Shown: positions 54,863 through 64,000 of the stretch, one piece after another
Layout: every line of letters begins with the position of its first letter
Position numbering within the stretch: the stretch's first letter is position 1
DNA from: Myxocyprinus asiaticus
Taxonomy: Eukaryota; Chordata; Actinopteri; Cypriniformes; Catostomidae
Direction of reading: 5' to 3'
Assembly (NCBI RefSeq): GCF_019703515.2
Contig: NC_059351.1
Location: forward strand, 14,759,501 to 14,823,500
Length of the DNA: 64,000 bases
Notes under the pieces: generated by a model
Told to the model about the DNA's origin: nothing
The model's input: the letters and a program-made list of their open reading frames with translations, nothing else
The model's database searches: none
Translations under genes and position numbers: made by a program

Positions 54863-55725
54863 ATTGATATAATAAAAAATAAATAAACTGTGTGTCAAAA
54901 ACAAAATTATACAGACCACATTCCCCATTAGTGCAACAATCAAACCCTGAACTTCCCCCCGAACAAAACAAACAGAAAAAAGAAAAACGTGCGTATTAAC
55001 CCCGCACACGAAAGCGCCAACCGGCGACAATCCCTCTAAACTCAAAAGGTCCATGAACACCCACGAGCCCCCACGAGCCCCCACGACAACTTCACAAATT
55101 TGTGAAGCAAAATTACATAACAGAAAATACTTTGTAAAATAACCCCCAGCCATAAGGAAGAATGAACACAGAACATGTAGATTAATTCACAGAACTGTTT
55201 TAAACAAATTTCAGCTGATATAAAACCATTCAGTTTCATGGATAGACAAACAAATGTTCAGTGAGCCAGCTGTTATGAGTTCAGCGGATGACGTAATCAT
55301 TCCAGTGTCCAGTAAACAGCACAAGCTCCAGCCGCTAGGCGGAGCCAACACAAAAAGTAACAAAACCGACCTCCCAGTTCCCCGGATGGTCAAGTCACTC
55401 GGAGGCCGCATAAAAGTATATACCATGACTTACTCAATCCGTCAGCTTTATAAAAGACATCCTTTGTGTGAGCATGTAGACATTTTGCAGTCATCCATAG
55501 TGTCCACTCTCAAACTGGCCGGAAACTTCAATGCAAAAGTAATCTTTCATCAATGCAAAAGCTTCTTTAAGGAAAGTGTTATTCACAAAACAAACTCCAG
55601 CCGCTAGGCTGAGCCAATGCAAAAAGAAACCAAAATGACGCCCAGCTTCCTCAAAAGCCAGAGTAAGTACAGCGAGTCAGACCCACTCATATGAGAAACA
55701 TCCAATGGTTTACTCACCCGTTGAT
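54863..55725 (-). other. ORF1-ORF2 spacer of L1 copy F, built of degenerate repeats
   Basis: Same organisation as in copy D. CTCCAGCCGCTAGGC-type cores lie near 55200, 55325 and 55590. A decayed repeat of the ORF1 3' end lies at about 55450-55560 (ATAAAAGACATCCTTTGTG...CAAACTGGCCGGAAACTTCA), resembling 55730-55850. Confidence 0.7.
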
Positions 55726-56538
55726 TCAATAAAAGACATTACCTGATTGGGACATGTAAATACTGCGACCGTCCTTCGTTTCTATTCTCAGTTTGGCCGG
55801 AAACATTAGAGCAAAAGTGATCTTTCGCCGATGTAAGAGTTTCTTGCATTCCTTGAACCGATCGCGTTTCTCTCTTGTCAAACTCGTAAAGTCCAGGAAT
55901 AAGAAAATATTATGGTTCCTCCAAGAAAGCTTCCCTTTGCTCCTTGCCTGGCGTAACACAAGATCTTTATCGGATGACCTCAGAAATTTGGCCAGAATCG
56001 ATCGGGGCTTGTCTCCCTCAGCAGATCTGTGAGCTCGCTCGATTTCCAGCTTGTGGCCTGTTATGTTGAGCAGACTTGGGAAGAGCTCATCTAGGAATTT
56101 CACCATATCTCTGCCCTCCTCATGCTCAGGAATTCCAACAATTCTGATGTTATTCATGTGGCTTCTATTCTCAAGATCTTCAAGCTTTTCAAGAATACGT
56201 TCCAGATCAACTTTGGTCGCGGGCGGATTAGCGGTTAATTCCCTCTCCGAAGACTCCAAATAATCGATAAGTTTCTCAGCATCTGACACTCTTGTAACTA
56301 ATTCAGAGAATTTTATTTCCATCGCCGTAATCGATCAACATATTACAGCGAGATCCTCCAAGTCAGCAAGAACCTTCATCATCATCACCGATATGTTGGA
56401 CAACTGACACTGGATTCCTTCTCCCACCGCACCATCCAAATCCAGTCTCCGGTCTGTAGGCCTGTCGGGCCTTTCATCCTGAACATGTAAGTGTCTTTTA
56501 ATGTCTCCAGAGCCCGATGATTTTGACTTCTTTGCCAT
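55726..56538 (-). pseudogene. L1 copy F ORF1 with one in-frame stop
   Basis: MAKKSKSSGSGDIKRHL opens at 56538. A coiled-coil region leads to VIC and then a TGA at 56337-56335. The same frame continues with SITAMEIKFSELV, the RNA-binding core (NNIRIVGIPEHEEGRDMV) and the C-terminal ITFALMFPAKLRIE, ending at 55726. Copy D has two Arg codons (CGT CGA) where this copy has TGT TGA, so both changes are C-to-T at CpG. One stop in about 270 codons makes this the best preserved ORF1 here. Confidence 0.92.
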
Positions 56539-56679
56539 GTTTTACCTCAAAGAGTAAATGTGTTACTGGGTGTATCGAATTGCTCCAAATTATAACATGA
56601 GAATAATAAAAAATTTAGCAAAGTGCGCAGAGCTTGTCGTTCACACATCTGCTTCTTGCATGGCATCACGTGACCTCTA

Positions 56680-56693
56680 TGTTACCAGGTTCA
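56680..56693. repeat. 14-bp target duplication of L1 copy F (right)
   Basis: ATGTTACCAGGTTC, identical to 50844-50857. Confidence 0.95.
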
Positions 56694-57255
56694 AACTGAA
56701 CATAAAAGGAAAAATAGGGAATCGGATGAAAACATAACAGAAGCAGGAGGAAGGGGTAATAAGACAAAGAGAATGGAAGTTTAGTACAAGGCTATGGTAA
56801 CATTTTCTGCTGTAGTTAAAAACATAAATAACCCAATGAGATTGACCAAACTAATTAAAAAAACACTTGGTAATATTAAATCTGCACGATACTTGTCCAA
56901 CAACCGTGTCCTTTTTTGTAAGGATAAGAAACAACAAGATGCCACATTGAGAATAAAGGAGATGGGAGGGGTAAAAGTAATTCCAAATAAAAGTCCATAT
57001 ATCGGGAAAAACTGAAGACTTTAATGGAGTGGTCACAGGGGTGCCTAATTCTTTGGCTGATGAAGTGTTAAAAACACTGATAAGGAGTGAAATGGTGACA
57101 GAGGGGCAATGTTTATCTACACACAGGAATGGTAGAAGAGAAGCAAGTACCACAGTGTTTATAACATTTAACTGCAAAAGCCTACCAGAACGTGTAAATA
57201 TAGGATATGTCTGCTATAGTACGCCCATATGTACATTAGTACCAGAATCCCTTCT

Positions 57256-58260
57256 TAGCTACCTGAGGAAAAGAGCACAGGCAAGCAGAGTTATTAAGCA
57301 GGCTAAAAAGACATACTGGCAAGTATTTTGCTCTTCAATAGGAAGAGAAACGCAGCTGGGAGATGTATGGTGTGTGTTAAAAAAAAGATGACTTGAGTAT
57401 ATAAGATTAACAATATCCTAGTACTAATAGGAAAAGGGAGAACAGCTGTAACAGAGGAAGAAAAAACAGAACTGTTTGTCCAGACTTTAAAAAAAGCACA
57501 TAGTACTGATAATTTAGATGTCAATTATCGGAACAGAAGGAAGGACATTTTGGAACAGTGTCAAGACTTATATTATCAGAAACCTACTGGACAGATAGCT
57601 TTAGATGCTAATTTTGAGATGTTTGAATTCAAAAGAGTACTAGCACGGGCTGGAAGCACTGCCTCAGGGAAAGACAGGGTGTGTTATACTATGTTTAAAT
57701 ATGCAGATAAAATGGTGCTAAAGGCAGTCTTGGGTCTGTTTAATAAGCTTTGGGCAGAAGGTAGGTTACCAAGGGACTGGAAACATGCTGTCATAATTCC
57801 TGTTGCCAAATCAGGGAAAGAACCATCAATAGCAGGGAACTATAGAGATTAACATCATACCAGGGTTTAAAATCTGAAACTTTGGGAGGTTAACAGATGG
57901 GACATCAGTGAACACTGCAGAGTTAGTTGTTATTCAAATGGCACTTGGATGGGTCAAGGAAGTGTTGCCAGATAAGGTTGTTATATATTCGGACTCAATG
58001 GCATCACTCTTAAGCCTTCAAACATTTCAAACATGTAGAGATGATATCTTGACAGAAATATTGGTCAGTTTATATAGATTAAGGCAGATTGGAATCTCAG
58101 TACATTTTATATGGGTACCAGCACATGTGGGTGCAAGGAAACGAAAAAGCAGATAAAATGGCTAAGGAAGCAATAAAATGAGATAATATATGCTTAACAA
58201 ACAATTTAAGCAGGGCAGAAGGGAAACATTTGATTTTAGAAGCTTGCTATTACAAATGGC
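57256..58260 (+). pseudogene. I/Nimb ORF2 remnants: RT N-terminus and RNase H
   Basis: A linker (KRAQASRVIKQAKKTYWQVF) begins abruptly at about 57260. 57550-57852 carries the RT N-terminus (GKDRVCYTMFKYADKMVLKA, then LPRDWKHAVIIPVAKSGKEP, NYR). It breaks off before the catalytic box. 57908-58156 carries RNase H (MNTAELVVIQMALGW, VIYSDSMASLLSL, HFIWVPAHVG), followed by a one-base shift into GNEKADKMAKEA. RNase H active-site Asp (YSDS) and His (PAHVG) are kept. The endonuclease and RT core were deleted. Confidence 0.8.
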
Positions 58261-58275
58261 AGAAGTACAGGGATA

Positions 58276-59878
58276 CAGTGCATCCGGAAAGTATTCACAG
58301 CGCTTCACTTTTTCCACATTTTGTTATGTTACAGCCTTATTCCAAAATTGATTAAATTCATTATTTTCCTCAAAATTCTACAAACAATACCCCATAATGA
58401 AAAAGTGAAATAAGTTTGTTTGAAATCTTTGCAAATTTATTAAAAATAAAAAACGAAAAAAAATCACATGTACATAAGTATTCACAGCCTTTGCCATGAC
58501 ACTCAAAATTGAGCTCAGGTGCATCCTGTTTCCACTGATCATCCTTGAGATGTTTCTACAACTTGATTGGAGTCCACCTGTAGTAAATTCAGTTGATTGG
58601 ACATGATTTGGAAAGGCACACACATGCCTATGTAAGGTCCCACAGTTAACAGTGCATGTCAGAGCACAAACCAAGCCATGAAGTCCAAGGAATTGTCTGT
58701 AGACCTCCGAGACAGGATTGTATTGTGGCACAGATCTGGGAAAGGGTACAGAAAAATTTCTGCAGCATTGAAGGTCCCAATGAGCACAGTGGCCTCCATC
58801 ATCCATAAATGGAAGAAGTTTGGAACCACCAGGGCTCTTCCTAGAGCTGGTCGCCCGGCCAAACTGAGCAATCGGGTTTAGTTGCTTTGGTCAGGGAGGT
58901 GACCAAGAACCCGATGGTCACTCTGACAGAGCTCCAGTGTTTCTCTGTGGAGAGAGGAAAACCTTCCAGAAGAACAACTATCTCTGCAGCACTCCACCAA
59001 TCAGGCCTGTGGGACGGAAGCCACTCCTCAGTAAAAGGCACATGACAGCCCGCCTGGAGTTTGCCTAAAGGCACCTGAAGGACTCTCAGACCATGAGAAA
59101 CAAAGATTAAACTGTTTGGCCTGAATAGCAAGCGTCATGTCAGGAGGAAACCAGGCACCGCTCATCACCTGGCCAATACCATCCCTACAGTGAAGCATGG
59201 TGGTGGCAGCATCATGCTGTGGGGATGTTTTTCAGCAGCAGGAACTGGGGGACTAGTCAAGATCGAGGGAAAGATGAATGCAGCAATGTACAGAGACATC
59301 CTTAATGAAAACCTGCTCCAGAGCGCTCTGAACCTCAGACTGGGGCGAAGGTTCATCTTCCAACAGGACAACGACCCTAAGCACACAGCCAAGATAACAA
59401 AGGAGTGGCTACAGGACAACTCTGTGAATGTCCTTGAGTGGCCCAGCCAGAGACCAGACTTTAACCCAATTGAACATCTCTGGAGAGATCTGAAAATGGC
59501 TGTGCACCGACACTCCCCATCCAACCTGATGAAGCTTGAGAGGTCCTGCAAAGAAGAATGGGAGAAACTGCCCAAAAATAGGTGTGCCAAGCTTGTAGCA
59601 TCATACTCAAAAAAACTTGAGGCTGTAATTGGTGCCAAAGGTGCTTCAACAAAGTATTTAGCAAAGGCTGTGAATACTTATGTACATGTGATTTTTGTTT
59701 CGTTTTTTATTTTTTAAAAATTTGCAAAGATTTCAAACAAACTTCTTTCACGTTGTCATTATGGGGTATTGTTTGTAAAATTGAGGAAAATAATGAATTT
59801 AATCCATTTTGGAATAAGGCTGAAACATAACAAAATGTGGAAAAAATGAAGCGCTGTGAATACTTTCCGGATGCACTG
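58276..59878 (+). mobile_element. Tc1/mariner transposon, copy 2
   Basis: 1,603 bp between TA at 58274-58275 and TA at 59879-59880, with the same long inverted repeats as copy 1. Removing it with one TA restores an open frame in the I/Nimb element across the junction. Confidence 0.95.
58678..59717 (+). pseudogene. Tc1 transposase, copy 2, inactive
   Basis: 58678-58881 encodes the N-terminal paired-type domain (MKSKELSVDLRDRIVLWHRS). A frameshift follows at about 58878. 59190-59717 encodes the catalytic C-terminal half from [20 protein letters not shown] through [14 protein letters not shown] (second Asp) and [12 protein letters not shown] (Glu). The GAGAAACAAAGATT junction at about 59096-59109, where the first catalytic Asp motif should be, is the same as in copy 1. 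Confidence 0.9.
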
Positions 59879-59880
59879 TA

Positions 59881-60260
59881 CATGTCAGACTGGCAGACAT
59901 TTCCATAAAATACAAAGCAATGAAAGGCAAGGTAAAATTACTCCTAACTTAAATAGCGAGGAACATGTCATGCTCACACACTTAAGAATGGGTCGTACTA
60001 AACTTAATGCAACACTTCACATCATGGGTAAACATAACACGGGTTTATGTGATACATGCCAGGAAATGGAATCTGTTGAACATGTTTTAATTAAATGTAT
60101 CAGATATGAACAGGAAAGAATTGAACTTATAAGAGAACTACAATCTTCAGGATGTACAGAATATACTCTATGCTATATTTGTTCAGGAACTGGTAAAATA
60201 GTAAAAGAAATACTGAGATTCTTAAACATATACAATAGGAAATCATCCTTTTATTCCTAG
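59881..60260 (+). pseudogene. I/Nimb ORF2 C-terminal region
   Basis: Directly continues the RNase H side across the Tc1 (KYRDTCQTGRHFHKIQ at the junction). It then reads LTHLRMGRTKLNATLHIMGK, a Cys/His cluster CDTCQEMESVEHVLIKC, and a stop at 60258-60260. This C-terminal zinc-binding segment follows RNase H in I-clade LINEs. Confidence 0.82.
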
Positions 60261-60342
60261 AATTCGTCCTCGTCACACTCCAGCAAAGTAGGTGGCGGCA
60301 TGCACCTATTTAGTTGGTTTACAGCCCACCAGTAAACCCACA

Positions 60343-60361
60343 GAAGAAGAAGAAGAAGAAG
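60343..60361 (+). repeat. (GAA)n 3' tail of the I/Nimb LINE
   Basis: About six GAA units directly after the conserved 3' end. Short-unit tails are typical for this clade. Confidence 0.9.
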
Positions 60362-60680
60362 CATCAATGCACATTTACATTTATATCCTCTTAAAGGGAC
60401 AAAGGGTGCTTAAACTTCGCGTGCGAGACTGCCTCGAGCAGTTAGTTTAGCTTAGTCAAAGTATCTTGTTTAGTTTAGCTTCTCGTTTCTGTACTACTGC
60501 CTACAACAAATAAACAATATATTTTCCACGTTTAATCTATGCATTATTGAATGTGGTGTGTTTTGAGCACTCTATGCTGCACTCAGTGGTGTAGTAGCAT
60601 CTGAAGAGGTGGGCATACTGTGAATTTATGAAACCCCCACCCCTTTTGTTTCCATAAAAAAAAAAAAAAAAAGACTGTTT
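60362..60680. other. Non-coding sequence between LINE and LTR element
   Basis: No gene recognised. An A-run at 60656-60673 precedes the LTR. Confidence 0.6.
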
Positions 60681-61015
60681 GTGGCAGCGGGGGCGTGGTC
60701 AAGCATCTCTCCGGAGAGAGAAAGTGGTAAGGGCGCTTACACCTGAGCTAAATTATGTCTAACACCTGTCTCTAATTTCAGTGAGCACGGGGAGAGCGGC
60801 ATAAAGAGAGCGACACAACGCTCAGTCGAGAGAGAGACTGGATATGACAGAGCCGAGCCAGAGCAACGATTCCCTAGTAGTGAAAGTTTTTTGTAGAAAC
60901 AGTGTGTGTTAGGGTTTAGACAGCGTATAAAGGTAACTGTAAAGTGGTGTCGAGGAAGAAGGGAAATAAAGCTTCACCTGAAGAAGGAAAACTGCTTCTT
61001 GCGTCCTCTTTTACA
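60681..61015 (+). repeat. 5' LTR of the Gmr1-like element
   Basis: Starts TGTGGCAGCGGGGGC and ends TTTTACA just before the primer-binding site. TATAAAGG lies at about 60926 and AATAAA at 60965. The right LTR is outside the window, so the limits are inferred. Confidence 0.75.
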
Positions 61016-61016
61016 C

Positions 61017-61034
61017 TGGTGCCAAAACCCGGGA
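61017..61034 (+). other. Primer-binding site
   Basis: TGGTGCCAAAACCCGGGA immediately after the LTR. It begins with TGG, complementary to a tRNA CCA end. I did not assign the tRNA. Confidence 0.8.
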
Positions 61035-61050
61035 TTGAAGTTTGGGTCAA

Positions 61051-61888
61051 AGATGGATGGAGGTCGTCCCGTAGAGTCCTCCCAGTTGGCGGAGCCCTCG
61101 CCAGCCTACATCGGAACCACCAACAAACGCTGCTTGAGCTCCGACAAGATCAAGACCGCCGGTTTGTCAAGCTCATGCATGCTCAAGCCGAGGACCGGCA
61201 GGCGATCCGGAGCCTCCTCAGCCAGGGGGCATCCTCAGCCGCGACCCCGGACACACCCACGCCGTTACCCCCGCCAGCATTACAGAAAATGGGGGCGGCG
61301 GACGACCCCGAGGCTTTCCTGGATTTGTTTGAGCGGACCGCCGAGATCTGGGGCTGGCCGCTTGGCCAATGGGCAGCCCGATTGATCCCACTATTGTCCG
61401 GGGAAGCCCAGCTCGCGGCTCAACAACTGCCAGCATCGAGCCTCCTGGCCTACGGAGATCTAAAAAAAGCCATCTTGCAACGGGTTGGTCGCACTCCGGA
61501 GGAAAGTCGTCAACTCTTCCGGAGCTTGAAGTTGGAAAGCTCTGACCGCCCGTTTGCCTTTGCCCAGCGGCTCCGTGACGCCTGCTGAAGATGGCTGCTA
61601 GCGGGGGATCGCGACGTCCAGGGAATTATCGACCAGGTGGTACTGGAACAGTTCATAGTTCGACTGCCAAAAGGGATGGCGGAGTGGGTCCAGTGCCACC
61701 GCCCGGCGTCGTTGGAGGAAGCTATCCGACTTGCGGAGGACCACATGGCGGCAATCCCGAGGGCGGAAGATCCCTCCTACGTTTTCTCTCCTCCCTCTGT
61801 TTCTTCCCCCCCCCTCTCTCTCTCTCGTCTGCTCTCTCTCCAGGTCCCGTTCCTGCCCCACGCAGACGAGGAGGAACTCAGCCCCTGA
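61051..61888 (+). pseudogene. Gag of the Gmr1-like element
   Basis: The ATG at 61051 starts MDGGRPVESSQLAE, after which a one-base shift (near 61095) leads into LHRNHQQTLLELRQDQDRRF. The capsid-like core follows (ADDPEAFLDLFERTAEIWGW, LIPLLSGEAQLAAQQL, then DLKKAILQRVGRTPEESRQL). A TGA at 61586-61588 falls inside LRDAC, and the same frame continues (VVLEQFIVRLPKGMAEWVQ) to another TGA at 61886-61888. This part builds the particle. It is adjacent and in frame with pol. Confidence 0.85.
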
Positions 61889-64000
61889 GACCAGTTCCCC
61901 GGGTGTGGGACACGACACCTTCCCCTACTCCAATGCCCCGCCGCTCTCCCCCTCAGGGGGGGGGCGCCCGCCGACGCAAGTGTGGGCGTAGCACCTGGGC
62001 CGGCCTGCTGGAGGTGCGGAGATCCGAGCCACTTCCGAGATCAGTGCCCTCTGATGGAGCTGGGGACGGTGGTGCGGGTCTCTGACCTCCCACAGGCTGC
62101 CCCCGACCGGGCCGGAGCGTACCGGATACCGGTAAGTGTCAAGGGGGGTACTCACCAAGTGTTGGTGGATACCGGGTGTAATCAAACCACTATCCACCAA
62201 CGCCTGGTTCAACCTGAGGCATTGGTCACATCCAAAACGGTGAAGGTGAAGTGTGTACACGGGGATATTCACAAGTATCCGGTGGTGACCCTGACAATTA
62301 AATTTCGGGGGAAAAAGCATAGAGTGGAGGCTGCGGTTAGTTCCCGCCTCACCCATCCGCTGATTTTGGGGACTGATTGGCCTGATTTTCGAGTTTTATT
62401 AAAGGGAATTTGTGCGGATGGGTCCTGTGTGAAAATAGGGAGATGTGTGATGTGCGATGCTCTGGCAGGGGAGGCGGAGCCGGGGCCATCCTCGACAGCT
62501 CCACGTCATAATGACGAGAGAGGGGGAGAGGCTGCAGCCCCTCCCCTTCTCAGGGAATTCCCTGAGGGGGATTTCCCTTTGGAGCAGTCGCGAGACGAAA
62601 CCCTCAAACACGCCTTTGACCAAGTGAGAGTCATCGATGGTCAACGACTCCAGCCTGACATCGCACTTTCATACCCCTATTTTGCAATTATAAATGAGCG
62701 GTTGTATCGAGTGACACAGGACACTCGGACCAAAGAGGATACAACCCAACTTTTGATTCCAAGGAGCCGTCGGGAAATGGTATTCCAGGCGGCTCATTAT
62801 AATCCCATGGCAGGTCATCTAGGAGAAAGGAAGACACTGAACCGTCTAATAGCCCGTTTCTATTGGCCGGGCATTGGCGGCGATGTCCGCAGGTGGTGTG
62901 CGGCATGCCGCAAATGCCAGCTGGTTAACCCACCGGCCACCCCAAAAGCGCCATTGCGCCCTCTCCCTCTGATCGAGGTCCCCTTTGAGAGAATTGGAAT
63001 GGACCTCGTCGGGCCATTAGAATGGTCAGCACGCAGACATCGCTTTGTATTGGTCCTAGTGGACTATGCAACACGATATCCGGAAGCCGTGCCTCTTCGC
63101 AACATCTCAGCACGCAGTGTTGCGGAGGCACTCTTCAAAATAATCTCCCGGGTGGGGATTCCGAAAGAAATCCTCACCGATCAGGGCACAACATTTATGT
63201 CACGAACACTACGCGAACTGTACGAACTATTAAATATTAAATCGATTCGCACCAGTGTATACCATCCTCAAACGGATGGCCTGGTGGAACGATTTAATAA
63301 AACCCTCAAAAACATGATTCGTAAGTTCGTGCACGATGATTCTAGAAATTGGGATAAATGGCTCGACCCCCTGTTATTTGCAGTACGAGAGGTCCCGCAA
63401 GCCTCCACTGGCTTCTCCCCATTCGAGCTGCTGTATGGGCGACGCCCACGCGGCGTGCTTGATGTAATGCGAGAGGCCTGGGAGGAGGGACCTTCAAACA
63501 GTAAAAATGAAATTCAGTATGTTCTTGATCTTCGAGCAAAACTCCACACCTTGGGGCAACTAACACAGGAGAATTTGCTCCAAGCTCAAGAACGACAGCG
63601 CTGACTGTATGACAGGGGAACTCAGCTAAGGGAATTTGCACCGGGAGATAAAGTGCTTGTATTGCTTCCCACATCGAGCTCTAAATTACTCGCCAAGTGG
63701 CAAGGACCCTTTGAGGTCACACGACGAGTGGGAGATCTCGATTATGAGGTTAAACGAACCGATAGAGGGGACGCACATCAAATATACCACCTCAATCTCC
63801 TAAAATTGTGGAGGGAGGCGGTCCCCGTGACGTTGGCTACGGTGGTTCCCGAGAAGGCGGAGCTCGGTCCGGAGGTGAGTTCAAAACATAAACAGTTCAC
63901 CCCGGTCACTTGCGGAGACCACCTCTCACCGAGCCAACTCGCGGAGGTTGCCAGGTTGCAACAGGAGTTTGCAGATGTGTTCTCCCCTCTACCGGGACGT
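61889..64000 (+). pseudogene. Pol of the Gmr1-like element: zinc knuckle, protease, integrase, RT start
   Basis: From the ATG at 61982: CCHC knuckle CWRCGDPSHFRDQC (62009 region), then aspartic protease with VLVDTGCNQTTIH. Next comes the integrase with its HHCC zinc domain (H...GHLGERKTLNRL...CAACRKC) and the D,D35E core (GMDLVGPLE; LTDQGTTF; HPQTDGLVERFN). A TGA lies at 63602-63604. The same frame stays open for all 132 remaining codons, giving the integrase C-terminal WQGPFEV motif, and then LQQEFADVFSPLPGR at the window end, which is the lead-in to a gypsy RT. The RT catalytic core and RNase H are outside the window. Confidence 0.88.

Larger units (their letters stand above)
50858..56679 (-). 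mobile_element. L1-type LINE copy F, full length (5.8 kb)
   Basis: Bounded by a perfect 14-bp target duplication and inserted in the I/Nimb ORF1. In minus-strand order: 5' UTR (about 140 bp), ORF1 (56538-55726), a repeat-built spacer of about 860 bp, ORF2 (54862-51020) and a G-rich 3' UTR that ends AATCAATAAAAAATG. ORFs carry stops and shifts, so it is inactive. It gives the reference layout for the family in this window. Confidence 0.95.
50794..57255 (+). pseudogene. I/Nimb ORF1 (gag-like), split by L1 copy F
   Basis: The ATG at 50794 opens MGSLDGEDESSNIDGEE up to the L1 insertion point. With the 14-bp target duplication counted once, the frame continues at 56694, passes one TAG, and then reads MVTFSAVVKNINNPMRLTKL and KSARYLSNNRVLFC, typical of LINE-I gag. 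57029 onwards adds the next portion (GVPNSLADEVLKTLI, ITFNCKSLPERVNIGY) in another frame. The Cys-rich end of ORF1 is missing, and sequence jumps to the linker before RT. The protein would bind element RNA. This copy is dead. Confidence 0.78.
50490..60361 (+). mobile_element. I/Nimb-clade LINE, internally deleted, with two nested insertions
   Basis: After removing L1 copy F (50858-56679) and a Tc1 (58276-59878) about 2.4 kb remain. These are: a 5' UTR, ORF1 start (50794), the ORF1 gag-like part, a jump into pre-RT sequence of ORF2, RT N-terminus, a second jump into RNase H, a CCHC-type C-terminus and a 3' end. The 3' end has the signature GTAGGTGGCGGCATGCACC followed by a (GAA)n tail. RNase H in ORF2 and the GAA tail are typical of I/Nimb elements in fish. 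Endonuclease and the RT catalytic core are missing. The 5' limit is approximate. Confidence 0.78.
60681..64000 (+). mobile_element. Ty3/gypsy-like retrotransposon of Gmr1 type (runs off the right edge)
   Basis: Order: LTR, primer-binding site, gag, zinc knuckle, protease, integrase, then the beginning of reverse transcriptase at the window end. Ordinary gypsy elements have integrase last. Integrase between protease and RT in an element with gypsy-like sequence is the defining feature of the Gmr1 group described in deuterostomes. gag and pol lie in one reading frame apart from one shift and three TGA stops, so the copy is young-looking but inactive. Confidence 0.88.

Overview
The window reads as nuclear DNA of a ray-finned fish, most likely a cyprinid. 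The reasons are a fish-type single-coding-exon toll-like receptor 2, two copies of a dispersed repeat with a 'TTCACCCA' end that I know from cyprinid genomes, and fish-type L1, L2, I/Nimb, DIRS, Tc1, hAT and Gmr1-like elements. Host coding sequence is sparse. There are the first two coding exons of a conventional protein kinase C (minus strand, 2339..1568, the rest lying beyond the left edge) and a complete tlr2 (minus strand, 45348..42973) with an inferred untranslated first exon near 46231. I recognised no RNA genes and no CRISPR.

Layout. 1-2.7 kb: PKC exons and introns. 2.7-15.8 kb: L1 copy A (+), an L2-type LINE with an esterase ORF1 (-), L1 copy B (+), and a 1.1-kb TTAA-flanked DNA transposon. 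15.8-28.1 kb: one L1 insertion (-), bounded by a 12-bp target-site duplication, whose interior plus adjoining flank was tandemly duplicated. A 2.6-kb hAT transposon later entered one flank copy, and a gag-only LTR element with coding minisatellites entered the other L1 copy's ORF1. 29-37.5 kb: a cyprinid dispersed repeat, then a DIRS-type tyrosine-recombinase retrotransposon interrupted by a Tc1 and a small hAT. 38-41 kb: an inverted second copy of the small hAT and an LTR-element remnant. 43-46.3 kb: tlr2. 46.9-50 kb: an L1 fragment, a small DNA transposon, a Tc1 deletion derivative and long microsatellites. 50.5-60.4 kb: an I/Nimb-type LINE ending in a GAA tail, split by a full-length L1 (copy F, 14-bp TSD) and by a second Tc1. 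60.7-64 kb: the first part of a Ty3/gypsy-like element whose integrase lies upstream of its reverse transcriptase (Gmr1 order), running off the right edge.

The transposable elements are nearly all decayed, by frameshifts, CGA-to-TGA type stops and internal deletions. Several nested insertions leave diagnostic target duplications, so their order can be read. I found no new gene system. The best leads are the two PKC exons hidden by their short length, the duplicated L1, the gag-only LTR element with expanding coding repeats, the Gmr1 domain order, two Tc1 copies sharing what looks like the same catalytic-site deletion, and a repeat-built spacer between ORF1 and ORF2 of the L1 family.
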